DNA from: Polyodon spathula
Taxonomy: Eukaryota > Chordata > Actinopteri > Acipenseriformes > Polyodontidae
Assembly: GCF_017654505.1 (NCBI RefSeq)
Contig: NC_054565.1
Location: forward strand, 1,135,616-1,199,615
Length of the DNA stretch: 64,000 nucleotides
Direction of reading: 5' to 3'
The number at the start of each line of letters is the position of its first letter. The first letter of the stretch is position 1. The notes below the pieces were generated by a model that was given only the letters and a program-made list of their open reading frames with translations, did no database searches and had not been told where the DNA came from. The position numbers and the translations under genes were made by a program. Positions 40,773 through 53,861 of this stretch are shown piece after piece.

Positions 40773-40844
40773 CTTTTGTAATTGTTTCCTTCCTTATCCC
40801 CAGTCCTTTACTATTGGGAATAAGGAAGGAAACAATTATAAAAG
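40773..40844 (+). ncRNA. Candidate miRNA-like hairpin (72 nt, 30-bp stem)
   Basis: Arm 40773-40802 and arm 40815-40844 pair over 30 positions, with 28 Watson-Crick pairs, one G:U and one C-A mismatch around a 12-nt loop. Stem and loop sizes suit a pre-miRNA. I do not recognise the arms as a known miRNA, and the near-perfect pairing also fits a tiny fold-back transposon. Either strand could be the transcribed one. Transcription is not shown. Confidence 0.3.
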
Positions 40845-43674
40845 TGTTATATTATATTATACTATTATATTCTACATTCCCAGAATAACATCTCGCAGGT
40901 GTATTCTCCATGAATATAGTGAAATCGTCAAATGTTTCCCAGCTGTCATTGGGTGGCACATGTCATGCTTCAGAATCAGAATCAGTACATGCTGTACATG
41001 TTATGTATAATTTATATTACATTTCCAACCTAAAGTGACATTCTCTGCTCTTTAATAACTGGAAATGTCAGGATTGCTTTACAGCAACAACGACCCAGAG
41101 TGAACATGAATGTGTTTAAGTTTAATTTGAATGATCTGATGAGTTCTAGCTTCAGATGTAATCTTATAATTACAACTCATAAAAATTTAGATTTAATACA
41201 ATATCCATAATGAGCATATTAACTGTGCCTGTGCATACGTGTATGTAGCAGGAGCTCCCCCCGCAGGCTTTAAAGTGAACTTTGTGTCTAACAAATACTG
41301 GTCTTTATCATCTCTGTGTGCTTTTTTTTCTTCATTTTTAGTATAAATGAACATGAAACTGCAGTTTAACAATTGATTCATAAATATCTGCTGCCTCGGA
41401 CTCTCCTTTGAAATATTACAACTGTACATTTATAAGCAGTATAAGTTATGTGGGTTGCATAGTGAAGGAAATCTCGAATGTTTTGAAACAAGAGTGACTG
41501 TGTAACGAACTATAGGGTCTCCCAAATACATTTAATCAAGTAGAAAATAAAAATGAAATATGCAAGGAAAAACCCAATTGCAATACTTCATTGTGCTACC
41601 ATTGCCTCCTTGTTCCAAATCATGATATTGCCATTGACAGTATAGAACTCTTAGGTCCCAACATTCCTTAAAGGGGACTTGTTCTGTTTTGATATCTCAT
41701 GACCATCACTCCTGATTTGTACAAGGAAACCCTTTGACTTTTCTAAGAGGCTGAAGTATTCTCAAGAACTCTAATGGGTTATTGATGGCAGCAATGAACA
41801 GTGGGACCAGTCAGGATCTTACAAAGTGAGATAGAAAGAAGCACTTTAACTCGCAATAACTAAAACCTCACGTTCCCCAAAGGCAGCAAATGCTGCTGCA
41901 ACTCAATTACAAACAGCAGAGTAAAAGTAAAATGGAAAGCTGTGATATAAAATCAGGTGAATAATTTAGTAGCAATACCTAACTGAATACTCCTTTCTTC
42001 ATCGTTCATAGCTTCACTCTAACACTATGTTAGAAAAATATTTGTTCATGGGAATTTTTTGAGTTAATGATATCAGATTCTGTTCACAAGACTTTAAGGA
42101 TGGTTTTTAAAAAGTGCTTTAAAAGATAGTCTTTAAAAAACATCCCTTAAAACAATTGTGAATAGGGCCTATTATATTACATTTTGACATTAGACTCACT
42201 GAAACAAAGACCTCAAAAAAAAAATATATATTTTTTCTTCTCACTTTGGCACTGATATTATAGTGCTATTGGGTTTTCAGTAAACAGCAACTTGAGTTGT
42301 ATAGCTCTCTCCTTAGCGGCTGTGGTTGCCTCCAGCGTACAGCGTATTATTACACAATTAAGATTGTTTTAATATTTGTATCCACACTTTCAGGGTCATT
42401 AGTCAACAGAGAGAATAGTACTAAAGTCGTTTCACTCTCCACTTGTCATTTTCAAATTCGACCATTACATCTTCTGCACAGCTGTCAGATTTGTGTAAAT
42501 GAAAGTCCCTCTCGATCCCCCTCTATTTGCTGAAGTAGAGAAAAGAGAAACACGGTTTTTATTTGCAGAGAAATGAGCTTCAATATTTTTATTAAGAGAT
42601 TCATGGAGGGATTCCTGAGAAAGGACCTCTTGGTGTTCAGGGTGAATCAGCTGTGTAACTGTTTACCGATCTTGGCAGGGGATTCCACAGAGTTCGTTGC
42701 ATTGGCTCTGGAGCTTCCATGGGCTTCCATGAGTCCTTTCGCCCTTGCTGGTCAGGAGCTCAAGCGGATACCTTCAGAGCGGTCCTTTCTCCTCCAGCAG
42801 CCCCTAGCTTACCAGCATTCTTTGTCGAGCTTCTGGGTGGAAGGAGGTGATAGGATCGCCCTGTTGTGAGGAGTTGCTGACATTAGGGAACAAAATTGGA
42901 CATTCAAAACATCGAAGAAAAAATATGAAAGTGATATTTCTTTCCTGCTCTGTAATTTAAAACTCACTCTAACTTGATCAATTGCCCATGAGTACAACAA
43001 ATTCAAATTATTCTAGCTCGGGAAGGTTACTAATAGCAGTATTATAAATAAAAGAATAAAGGAAGACAGGAAATGTTCAATTAGTCCAATTAGCCATGGA
43101 CAAGCTCAAATATCTGGTGATAGAGGTTTCCGCCATTGGTAATCAATACAGACTACCATCCTGTTTCATGGGTTTACATCTTCAAACAGGTTTATTTTGT
43201 CTTTCAGCCGTCCCCACGCAATGACAAGCTTTAACTCTAATTACAGATAATTTAAAAGGCATCACAGAGAATAGCCTGAGGGCATCCCATTTCAATGCAA
43301 TGTAATTACTTGTACAACAACAGAATCAACACTAAAACTGTAAAACATATGGCACATATTTAATATAATACTGTTATCCATCAGTTCTTATATTGTATAC
43401 TATGTATATTTAATAAAAGCCTCTTACAAATCATAATTTTAAAAAAGGAAAACAATATTTAGCCCAAGATTTCATCCAATACCACATTTTGTAATCCATA
43501 TGTAGTTTCCTACCTTAATTGAAGTTGTTTGGAGTGGTCGGGATTTATTTTTTTCATGAAATGTGGGATATCGGTTTTGATTCCATGCTAATATTTCCGT
43601 CTTATAAGATTGGTTCTCTTTGTTGTGAGGCAAAAGAGGGTTTAGAGGGTTTGAAGATTTTTTTAGAGCCAGTG

Positions 43675-43710
43675 GCTACAATCAGAGGTCAAGCTACAAT
43701 CAGAGGTCAA
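43675..43710. repeat. Perfect 18-bp tandem duplication
   Basis: GCTACAATCAGAGGTCAA occurs at 43675-43692 and 43693-43710 with no mismatch. Confidence 0.97.
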
Positions 43711-44592
43711 GCCTGAATTTAGCTTTTCAAACCTTTAATTTAACATTGTGCCTTTCTCCTACTATTGCAAAATAATGCACTAATAATGTGCATAGTGTTT
43801 TTGAATTGTAATCTGACATTTTATGGGGCGCTCTGTCTCTGCTTGACTGGTTAAATTTAATGACAATGGGTAGGTTTCCCCAAAGCGAGACCAAATGGCT
43901 GACTTTACCTTGACATGCAGAGACCACCAACCTGTCTAATACCCTACCCATAGAGAGAGCAGGTGTTGCAGGTGGACAGGCATATGTGGACCAAACTCCA
44001 GTTTTATCACTGAAGGAGAAAGCAGCAGGGCTACTGTGCTGCAATAATTAGGTGGGTGTCTGGTTTTTTAAAAATATTTTATTTTAAAGCATGATATCTG
44101 CTTTAAACTAAAGAAAGTTCTCAGTTTGTATGCCTTATTCTCAATATATCATTTACACTTGCAGTTTCTGGGTAATTTCATCTCAGGCATTTGCATATTT
44201 GAGATCATGCACAGCAGGTAAGGTTTATATAATTATTTTATTAGCAGTATATTTAGGGGCTCTGAACAGTCCACACTATAGTTTGTTCCCTCTTTGTATA
44301 CCACGCTTCTGCTCCCAAGCAATTATCAAAATATTAGCTAGCTCCCCCAGATTCCTAGCATTCTCTACTGATGCCTGCTGTCTCCATCTAGTGCAGCAAA
44401 TTCAAAATTAAACACACGCTTGTTTTGATAATTCCCTTCACATTTTGTTTCACTAGTTTTTGCCCACTGCTAACATTGTTGGAATACAAAGGGTTTTCAT
44501 CTTGGGACATATTAAACTATAAAGGTTGAAATCAGATTATACAGAACATCCATCTGAAAGGTGCACAGAAGGCTAAATGTTCAGTGAAAATG

Positions 44593-44613
44593 TTTTTTTT
44601 TTTTTTTTTTTTT
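44593..44613. repeat. Poly(T) tract
   Basis: 21 T in a row. Confidence 0.97.
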
Positions 44614-47600
44614 ATTTGAGTTATCAGAATAAACTCTTTATTTAACTGAGAGCATTGGATTCTATATTTAAAATATATAGATAAGATAAAATAAAGAAGT
44701 TGATGTGAATCTGGGTCACGGACCATTTCCTGGACTCTAATATTTAAAAAGACGTTTAATTTACCCCCAAGTGATTCATTGCTGCTTTATCGGTATCTCA
44801 TAAATGTCATGCCTAGCTGCAGTGATCGGTTACAGAAGTACAGGAGACTGTTTCTGCTCATAGACATGTGTAGGAGCAACCTCTTAGATTAGTTTTACAG
44901 ATACATTGCAACAGATCTATGAGAATTCATATTACATCTGTAGCATTATCTGTTTTTTTTTTTTTCATTTCCAAGTACGGTAGAAAACCTGTAAAGTAAA
45001 ATATATATGCAGTGCCTGGGCAATGTGAATACAAATACACAAGGTGCAGAATAGGGCTAATATCTTTGTTTATGGTGATTAACTGTATCATTTTTCAAAG
45101 GGGGTGACAATCATGACATTATTATAAACACACTCAATGAATGCCAATTTCAAAAGAAATTATACCAGAGAACAGAAAAAATCAAAAGCACAATTTCAAC
45201 AGGCTGGTTTAAGTGATCAATAGAAGCATTGATTAATGTGTTTGGTTAGAGAACTTTCTTGAGGTTCTAGGTGTAAAATGGCACTTATAGATGTATTCGC
45301 TTAGCTTTGCAAAGCAACATTTGCTGTGTATATTAGATAACAAAAACAAGATAATGACCAAAAAAAATACTTTCTGATGGACAAATACACAAAGCTCTTC
45401 ATTGTCACAACAATCTTGAGTTAGTATAGGGTCAATATAAAAACAAGTCACCCATAAACGCAGCATTTACAAATATTTGACAAATTGTTTTCAATATAAT
45501 TGCTCTGTTATCTCATGACACAGCTACAGGGCTTTGGTTTGTATTCCTCCAGTCCTCCAGTAGAGCCTGAACAAGGAGGTTAAGCTTCCTCTCAACCCAT
45601 TTCCTAGCACTCACTATCCTATATAAATACCATTTCTTTATATATTGTAAAAGAGACAGGAACAAGAGCCTCAAGTTCTAACAATGGTTATTTCTTAAGG
45701 CTATATTATACCAAAGTCGATAACGGAGCAACTCCAAAGAAGCAGCCAGAAGGCAAAGTCGCTATGAACTCTTCAGGCACCCTGTAGAAACTCCACTGAG
45801 AGAGTTTTATTTTAGGCCTTCCTAGAGGCAGTGCAAGGTGGCCTCTTTTCTGAAAGGCAAGAAAGACGCAGAGTCATTGGCTAGAGACGGTGAAGTCTAA
45901 CTTTGCTTTTAAGATCCTGGATTATATAATAATTCAGCTGAGTGAAATAACCACAGCCCTCTGTGAATGTGCATAGAGTATTCTGCTTACATAAAGAGCG
46001 TAATGATGGAAAAGCAAGCGTGTTTAAAAGTAGATTGAACAGCTCATACGGGAGCTATACTTTCCTTAGATCAAGCTCTGCATCTACTTAACAATGCGAT
46101 GTGAACAGTGCGATTCGCTTCCTCATTCTGCCATTGCAGGACAGATTCTAAAATGAGATCCGATAAGAAAAAAATATTCCCTCAGGATCCCCGACAATGA
46201 GAAAGTTATTCAATGGTAGATATCTCAGTGCTTATCATATAATAAATAATACAACAGGTTCAATGCTGTGCCATATTCCTGGTTATACTTCATGAGAAAG
46301 TTGCATTTGGTTTTTGAATCCGTGCTTTCCCATAAGCAAATTATACTTCCTCTAAAACCTCTAGGGATCGTTGCAAGCAGATCAATACAATATATGAAAA
46401 AAAACAACATAATTTATGAAGCCTGTTGCAGAAGCCTACGTCCTCCCTTGATTTGCTCAGACCAACAGGTATAAAAACCAAGGTCATAAAGCAATGCCAG
46501 ATTAAACATACATGTCTTTAAACACAGAACAAGTAGTCAATAAAGATTTTATGTACACCTGCTTTTAACGGATACCTGAAACGGATCCAAAATGTGATAA
46601 CCATCTGAGCGAAAGTGGCACTCGCTGCAAAATCCTGGCAGACGTGGGAAGCAAAATGGCACTGCCTTGGGGAGCAGTCTTTCAGATGAATGAATCGTTA
46701 GTGTATTATCCTCCATTCCTTTCCTGTGGAGTCCTTATGCTGTCTCTATAGGAACGTTACAGAATAGTGAGACTTTAGTGTACGGGCATTGCTGTTTCTT
46801 TCAGTTCATGTCTCAATCTTTGTAACCATTTGGTCCTTTGTAAAACAAAGTGGTTTAAATATTATTAAACTGTGTTAAAGGTAATTTTTAGGCTAAAGTA
46901 ATTAAGCTAAAACTAAAACCATTTACAAATGTGTACAATACTAACAATTAAACTGTGTGAGGCCAAGTTTAGGATTACATTTTAATGATGGTATATATCC
47001 AGTAGCGACTTTTAGACCAAATTACCAAATGAACAACTTTAATAAAGAAAATGGATGCTTTTGGCATTTAACTAGGAATAAATATTTTTCACATGCATAG
47101 TTAAAATTAAATCCAAGGATTTATGCGAGACATAGGCTTCTGTATTTTGTATATAAAAAAGCTTGTCATATAAAAATATATTCATTTGAACTGCATTTTT
47201 TTAAAAACATAGTTTAGTTTTATTTTATAGTACAACACTCATGGACACTTTCATATATAATTGTGCTATGAAATACCACCAAGAATGCTGGTTACCAGGC
47301 ACATAGTGTACATTTTAAAAATATTATCTTGAATAAGTTAGGCACTGTGAAACCGCACAAGTACATGAGGTCAATAAAAAGAAAAACTAACAGAATTATT
47401 TGAGGCATATTTTAAAGTTTGCATGTGTGCAGTCAGCCTGGAACGTGATTTATGAATAGACAATAACCATGGCATTTAGCAGAAATAGTACGGCTATCTT
47501 ACATGCTTAAAATGCTCAGTTTGCTTGGTTTTATGAAATGGTGCAGTCACCTTCAACAGACAGAGATAATTGTACTGTGACAGGTTCAAAGCCTGCATGT

Positions 47601-49379
47601 TAAAGAACTGCTCCATTGATATGCTGGAAAGCTGAGTGAGGTCCCTGTATATTATCTGTAGAAATATTGCCTGCAGGGTCGTAATAGAACCATTTCCATA
47701 CAGACAACAATGCTGGTACAATAAGCTATCCAGTTTAACAAAGCCAAAATGCATTACTGAAAAGATGCCAAGGGAAACTGCAATTAAAACATTCCTTAGG
47801 ACAGATGATTTCAAGCATAGGGGAGCGGCGATCTAAACAAGCTAGTTGAAATATTTCTATCAGTTCTGTACGGGGACTCATCATAACCACCTTCTTTAAT
47901 GTCTGTGCTCAAGCCACCCGCTCCACCGCATTCTATAAACTATAAAAGCTGCAGAATCGAAAGAATCTCCAAGTAAATCGTTTTACAGTTTTAATAAAGA
48001 GCTTGGGAATTATAAAAACGAAAGTGAGGTGGAAATTGAAGGTGTCAGGTCATATCTACAGGGCCAGTTGTATAATATATTATCTGGAGCAGAAGGCTCA
48101 TTTCTCAAATGCTATCAAAATCTACATTTTGCTTCAGGTCAAAAAGATAACAGAAATGTAATTTCAATCCAAGCACTTCCATTAACAGTGGAAAGGGAGC
48201 CGCGCCCCTGTGTGGCTGGTTCCAAATGCTTCTCATTTTGCGAAATATGTATTCCAAATAAATTTGTGAATTAATAAATTGTTGCAACGCATGATTATCA
48301 AGTCAAACGCCACGCAAGCTTCTCCTCACAGCTCTGCAATTGTAACTCAGCCCTAACATAAATACCCCCTGGCCATTCAGCCCTGGGACTCTCTCAAGCA
48401 AACACTGCCAGTTATTGCTTCATTTTTTGCAGTGGTTTGGAGATGTGAACTGTGGTGGTGATTAAAAAAAAAAAGATGATAAATACAGTTTTAATGACCA
48501 GACATTATTGCTTGCTTTCTGACTTTTTGTTTTTCTTCTGAGTACTGGCTTACCCTTTTTGTGGTGTTTGATTGTGGGAGATGGGTCACTAAAAGGCGTG
48601 GCACCAGCCCACTTTCTGTTTTTGTAGGCTCAGTAGCTTCTGCACATGTGCAGACAGAGTTCTTCTTTGATACAGATTGTATTGGAAGTCCTGTTGTTTT
48701 TCTATTTTAAAACCAGTTAAACAATTATAACTGTAACGTGTTTGAAAGATATGTATTTTACTTGAACATTGTTTTACTTTTCATTATTTCCCTCTATTTG
48801 CTGTCTTTACAGGAAGGTGGGTGTTGGGACAAGTGAAGCTGTGCTATATAATCAGGCAGGGGAGGTAGTGGATTGGTAGTTTTCCTGCTGAAGCTACAAT
48901 GGAAACTGAATGTAATAGTGTCAAAATTGTGTTATTTTCCTTCTGGTTGATTTGAGTCTGTATAATAACACATTGGCCTATTAGAATCTATTGGACTATT
49001 ATTTAAAAGAAGCAGATAACATGTACTAGTACAGTATGAACTAAAACAAGCCCACCAAACTCAATGCACTCTTGACCTGAGACAGAGTGGAATCTCGGCC
49101 TGCAGAGGTAAAAGCCACAATCCGCTGTTAATAACCTGCTGGCCCGCCTGCAGTAGGCCTGCAGGGTCTTATTATTTTTTTTTAGTTATAATGGCACTTT
49201 GCTACTTTACCAGAAAAGCACTTTTGGTGAAAGCTGTCATCAGATATTACAAAAATGACAAATTGTGCCCCAAATTCTTGCACACTTTGAGGGAAACAGC
49301 TGGTTATTATGACCCTGGGTTAAAAGATTTCCAACAGTGAGTAATGAGACTTGAAATTCAAAGACCCAAACAACATTTT

Positions 49380-49990
49380 TTCTCTAGCTAATTGCCTAAA
49401 GATGGTTGGTTAATTAAAGTAGTATTAATCAATAACTAAATTAAAAGTATGTAATAGATACCTAATTATTGGCTTTCTTTAAAATACTCACTAGGCTAAT
49501 TCATATTTATTAAAAGTTTAGTATTTATGACTTTACCATACATTGTGCACTATATAATAACTCAGCTGATATATTATTAATGTGTTGTTATTGCCAAACC
49601 ATCACATGGTAATAATCACTGATAAAAAGGGAATACATATTTAGTAAAAGCTGTTTAATTAATAAACTGTTAAGTATGTATCAAATTTTAATGAGCACGC
49701 GTTGACAATACCACATCCACAGCTAGAGAGCAATAAATACCCTGTGATTTGTTAGTTAATTAATAATATTTTAGAAAGTTTCTTGTGAACATTAATGAAA
49801 TTAATTATTTGCCCATCTGTTGAAAAAAAAAAACAACTAGTCAGTCCGTCCTTTTTCCTTGAAATTAATTAAAAAGGAGAAATGGAAATTTAATTGGAGC
49901 TGTCAGTTTTGCCAAGTTTGCAAAGTCATCTGTGTATTCCAGCACTTATTAGCATACAGTTTGCTATAGGGCATGGACGGAAAAGGCAAT
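49380..49990. promoter_or_regulatory. Candidate conserved noncoding element, very rich in TTAATTAA cores
   Basis: About 600 bp with roughly ten ATTA-containing palindromic cores (GGTTAATTAAAG, CTAATTATTGG, GTTTAATTAATAAAC, GTTAGTTAATTAATAAT, GAAATTAATTAT, GAAATTAATTAAAAAGG), plus CACATGGTAATAATCAC. No microsatellite inside. It is the best enhancer-like block in the window. Confidence 0.33.
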
Positions 49991-50473
49991 AAACAATCTA
50001 AGGATATTTTGTCGCTGTTGTAGCATGTTTCCTCTTCTACCTCAAATGCTTTGTTTAAATAACAGCTTCTGTAAATTGAGCTTGTCATGCCACCATAGTC
50101 CCTTGCTCCAGCTGATGCCAAATCCACTGATAAAATGCCACAGGTCTGTTTTTACAACATCCGTCCTTAAAGGGCCAGAGACACACATGTTTAAAGTGAT
50201 TTTTAAAATGGTAGAAATCACTTTTTAATCGAAAAAAATCATATGATCAATAAAGTCTTTCATTAAGCCTGGTCTGAGTAAATTGAAAATAGAATAAACA
50301 GCATGCAGCAAATGTAAAATTTTTTTTTTTTTTTTTACTTAAGGACTGTTTCAATCTGTGGTCTAGTGTGGGCTAAAAATAAAAATAAAATGAATATTAA
50401 CAATTTACTTTTAACTTGCGTCTGACAAATGCCGAGGGAAGACAAGGAAATAAAAGGTTTTCTTCAGACAAGG

Positions 50474-50475
<2 letters not shown>

Positions 50476-50562
<87 letters not shown>
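50476..50562. repeat. (AT)n microsatellite (longest in the window)
   Basis: 87 bp of uninterrupted AT, joined directly to the 46-bp tandem duplication. Confidence 0.99.
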
Positions 50563-50567
<5 letters not shown>

Positions 50568-50654
50568 ACTTCTCATCCCCTAAAGACTGCACTGCCTTAT
50601 CCTAGCACGTTGTACTTCTCATCCCCTAAAGACTGCACTGCCTTATCCTAGCAC
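50563..50654. repeat. Perfect 46-bp tandem duplication
   Basis: The unit starting GTTGTACTTCTCATCCCC and ending CCTTATCCTAGCAC occurs at 50563-50608 and again, without a mismatch, at 50609-50654. It directly abuts an 87-bp (AT)n tract, so replication slippage or break repair at the tract is a likely origin. The identity implies a recent event. Confidence 0.97.
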
Positions 50655-50973
50655 ATTGCTGTCAGAGTACATTGAGCGAGTGCTAAGTCCTGATGTGTAT
50701 TTTCCATGGGGTTTGGCACCAGACTGTGTAAGTGGAGGTTTCTACCCTGGTAATGTTCTTCTTAACAGTGTATATTAAATCTGAGGAGGATCTCTACATC
50801 TCTGCTGTTCTACAAAATCCTTCTAGGTTGCATATGAAATGTAATCAAATGGAAGCCTTATTGACTTACAAATTCAAAGCAGTGTGAAGATGCATTCAAG
50901 GTGGAAATAATGTAGAAACCGTATACTTGTTACAGAATATTATTTCCTAGTACAAATCTAGCACCACAAATTG

Positions 50974-51036
<63 letters not shown>
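50974..51036. repeat. (ATCT)n microsatellite
   Basis: About 15 clean CTAT units, which is (GATA)n on the minus strand. Confidence 0.99.
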
Positions 51037-51848
51037 ATGCAACGTCTGTACCCAATGGCAACACAGCCTTCCCACTGCATCTGATAATGTGCCAGTCTGA
51101 TTGTCACTATATTTTTCTCCCTTAACCCATTGAGGGGTTAATTTCTCATCTTCATTCACGCAATCTTGTACCTGGTGCATAGCATTGTATCTGTAAGTAT
51201 AAAGTCTACTGCCATCTGGAGTTTAATTTATGAATGTCACCTTTGTGCAAACTGCTGACGTTTCATGCTTTCAGGGTTCCAAAGCAATATGGTAGAGTAC
51301 TGTTGATCTGTTCAGATTTCAGCCAGCATTAATTTATTTTGAACCTTATTCAGAAAACTTTAAGGACTGCTTTAAGGAATGTTCTGTTAAGGACCGTTGT
51401 TTTTTTAAAGCCCATTTAGATTAATTCCAGTCAAGAAACCCTTTTCAACATTAGCCATTAAATCTCCCAGTGATTTTTTTTTTTTTTTAGCTTGTTTATT
51501 GTTTCTCTGTTCTTCCACAGATCCTCAGTAGTTCATTGTATTTCCTACCCGAGGCCTGCATCTGCTAACTTTCTCTTTTTTTTCCCCAGGCAAATTGATT
51601 TAAAAAAAATGGTTTTAGGAATAATGAAAAGGAATAAACGATGAGCTGATTTTAAAAGGGAGATCATGAATGCAGAAGGCTTTAGGCAACTAAGATTAAC
51701 TGTTAATACATCTATACACAGTACCTTTGCATGTAGAGGATCACAGAGATAATAACGACCTAATAAAGTGGTAAAATATTAATAAATTGGTAATCTGTTT
51801 TCTTAAAATGAAGCACAGCATATACAGTAGTTCACCATTGGTTTTTGC

Positions 51849-51880
51849 TGTGTGGCTTGGACTGTTGTCCAAGCCACACA
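51849..51880. repeat. Perfect 14-bp inverted repeat with 4-nt loop
   Basis: TGTGTGGCTTGGAC at 51849-51862 and its exact reverse complement at 51867-51880 enclose TGTT. The stem is GC-balanced in an AT-rich setting. ACCATT before and AATGGT after extend the symmetry imperfectly. It could be a MITE core or a structured RNA. Confidence 0.7.
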
Positions 51881-52632
51881 TATAATGGTATAATGGGCTG
51901 CTGCCTGTAAAAAATGTATATAAAAAAGATACAATAGCATATACAGTATACTAAGGCTCAGCTCGAATACGAATTCATGTTGGGATTCAGATCATGTGAG
52001 TGTTCTGCACACATTTCTACAGTGTTTCATAATCGACTTGACACATTGTTACAAATAACACACATGGACTCTGGACAGTTTTAGAATCTTTCTTTATTGC
52101 CAATGAGAGGTCAGTTTACATGTGATACGTATTAGAACTTGCATCTATAATAATTGCTAGGTATCAGCCCAGATGTGTTTTTAATTCTGCTTTGTAAACC
52201 TGTTATAAACAGTACCTCTTAAAAGAGTCCATTGAATACATTCAGCCCATCTGAACAAAATCCACTGGTGCAAAAAAGAAAAAGTAGAGCCTTGAAGTTC
52301 ATTTTCGACAGAATTATTCATACTGCCGAGATCTCATAACACAACGCCTCATGCAGTTTCTGCATCTATATTTTGTCAGTTGTGACACCTAAATTTGAAG
52401 CAGAAGATATCACAATGCCACATGTAGGAAGCCAGCAGCTATATACAGTAACACATTATTGCTGAAGCCAACTTCTTCTTTGTATTTGAATTATTAATAC
52501 AAAATTGAACAGGACAAACTTAATAATATAAATAATACAGACTGCGGCTGTTCTTGTGAACTAACAGTGTGCTATAATTCTCACTTTGTATCACTGCCTG
52601 AGTCATTATTAAAGTTACACTGCTTCTTCTTC

Positions 52633-52713
<81 letters not shown>

Positions 52714-52714
52714 A

Positions 52715-52762
<48 letters not shown>
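52633..52762. repeat. Palindromic (ATT)n-(AAT)n compound microsatellite
   Basis: About 76 bp of ATT units switch at about 52710 to AAT units for about 50 bp, so the halves are mutual inverted repeats. Each half carries a TAATAT/ATATTA-type interruption. Either strand can fold into a long A-T hairpin or cruciform. Confidence 0.97.
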
Positions 52763-52763
<1 letters not shown>

Positions 52764-53710
52764 TGTTGTTGTGAAAGTCTGTTTTAGTCAAAAATACAGT
52801 TACTTGGTCACATGAACCAAATGGTGAACCACTACGATAGCTTTCTTGTGTAAAGAACACATGTTGACATTGCTAACGATTGTTCCCGGATAACATAACA
52901 AAATGTTTAAAAATACTTAAAAAATTTTTTAGAAGACACTTAGGGGAAAAGGTCTGACAAGTTCGTTTTAAAATATTGAAAAGTACAAAACTGTAGCATA
53001 TATATATTATATATATATATATAATTAAAAAAAATGCAACTCTGCAGACATTGATGACTAGCTCAGTTTCCAACAGAGTTCATTTGCCACCATTTAATTG
53101 ATACAAGGCAATTAAAACTATTAATATCACCTTGGGGGGGGGGGATGCACTGATTATAGCAGAGTAAGCATTTATGCAATCTGTAAATAAATAGCGGACC
53201 ACAAAGAGCTCGGCACGGGCCAATCCTTCTGACACCGGGATTGATGCAGGGGTGTTTTTAATGAGGAATCAGGACTGCTGTGTGCAGGGCTCTCACGGAG
53301 GCTGACCACTGGTGAGAACCTGGGGGTGGGGCCCACCCCCACCCCACCTCTTGACTGCCCAGGAGCAGGAGATGGCAGCATCTGCTCAGCACTCAGTAAT
53401 CCCAAAGGCAGCTGTTTGGAAGCTGCTTCCCTGACAGAAATGAATAAAGCAAGGGCCATCCTCCTAGGTCAGGGGCTTGAAGCCAGGCAAGGGAGGAAGG
53501 TGTGCTGGTTGATTTAAAAGGTTCATTATTTTAGTACTGAGAAAAGGAGATTCAAGCTAATCAAGGGGATCTGGAATAATTGTTCCTCATAAGTAATAAA
53601 GCAAGAAGTGTGATTAACTCATGTGATTGTAGTTTATAATATGAAAGCATTTAAAATAGATTATTAAGATTATAATGCATATACTAGAACTTATATTCTC
53701 TTATTTGCAG

Positions 53711-53861
53711 GAACAGCTAGCTGCAGCCAGTAATTCTCCCAACAGTCATCTGGTCATTTCTCTATACCTGCTGCCTGGCTTACTGTTCAAGGAAGTCAGA
53801 CAGTCAGCCAGTGCTATAAAACCTGGTTTCTTCAGACATACTCAATCCAGGTTATCACAAG
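53711..53861 (+). other. Exon-like open segment with strong splice sites, unrecognised
   Basis: The acceptor TTCTCTTATTTGCAG ends at 53710 and the donor CAAG/GTATGT starts at 53862. The 151-bp interval is open in only one frame, which enters at phase 0 (EQLAAASNSPNSH...) and leaves at phase 1. I cannot assign it to a protein family. It could be an internal exon of an unidentified + strand gene or lncRNA. Confidence 0.2.

Noticed and set aside
42573..42869. 98-codon + strand frame in a locally GC-richer stretch
   Set aside because: No known domain; the higher GC content alone lengthens open frames.
47494..47814. 106-codon minus-strand frame
   Set aside because: No recognisable motif; length within chance expectation for AT-rich DNA.
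48639..48654. Palindrome TCTGCACATGTGCAGA
   Set aside because: Contains an E-box but nothing else around it supports a specific function.
52567..52860. Poly-Tyr, poly-Ile and poly-Asn frames, also at 23654 and 58815
   Set aside because: Translations of (ATT)n/(AAT)n arrays.
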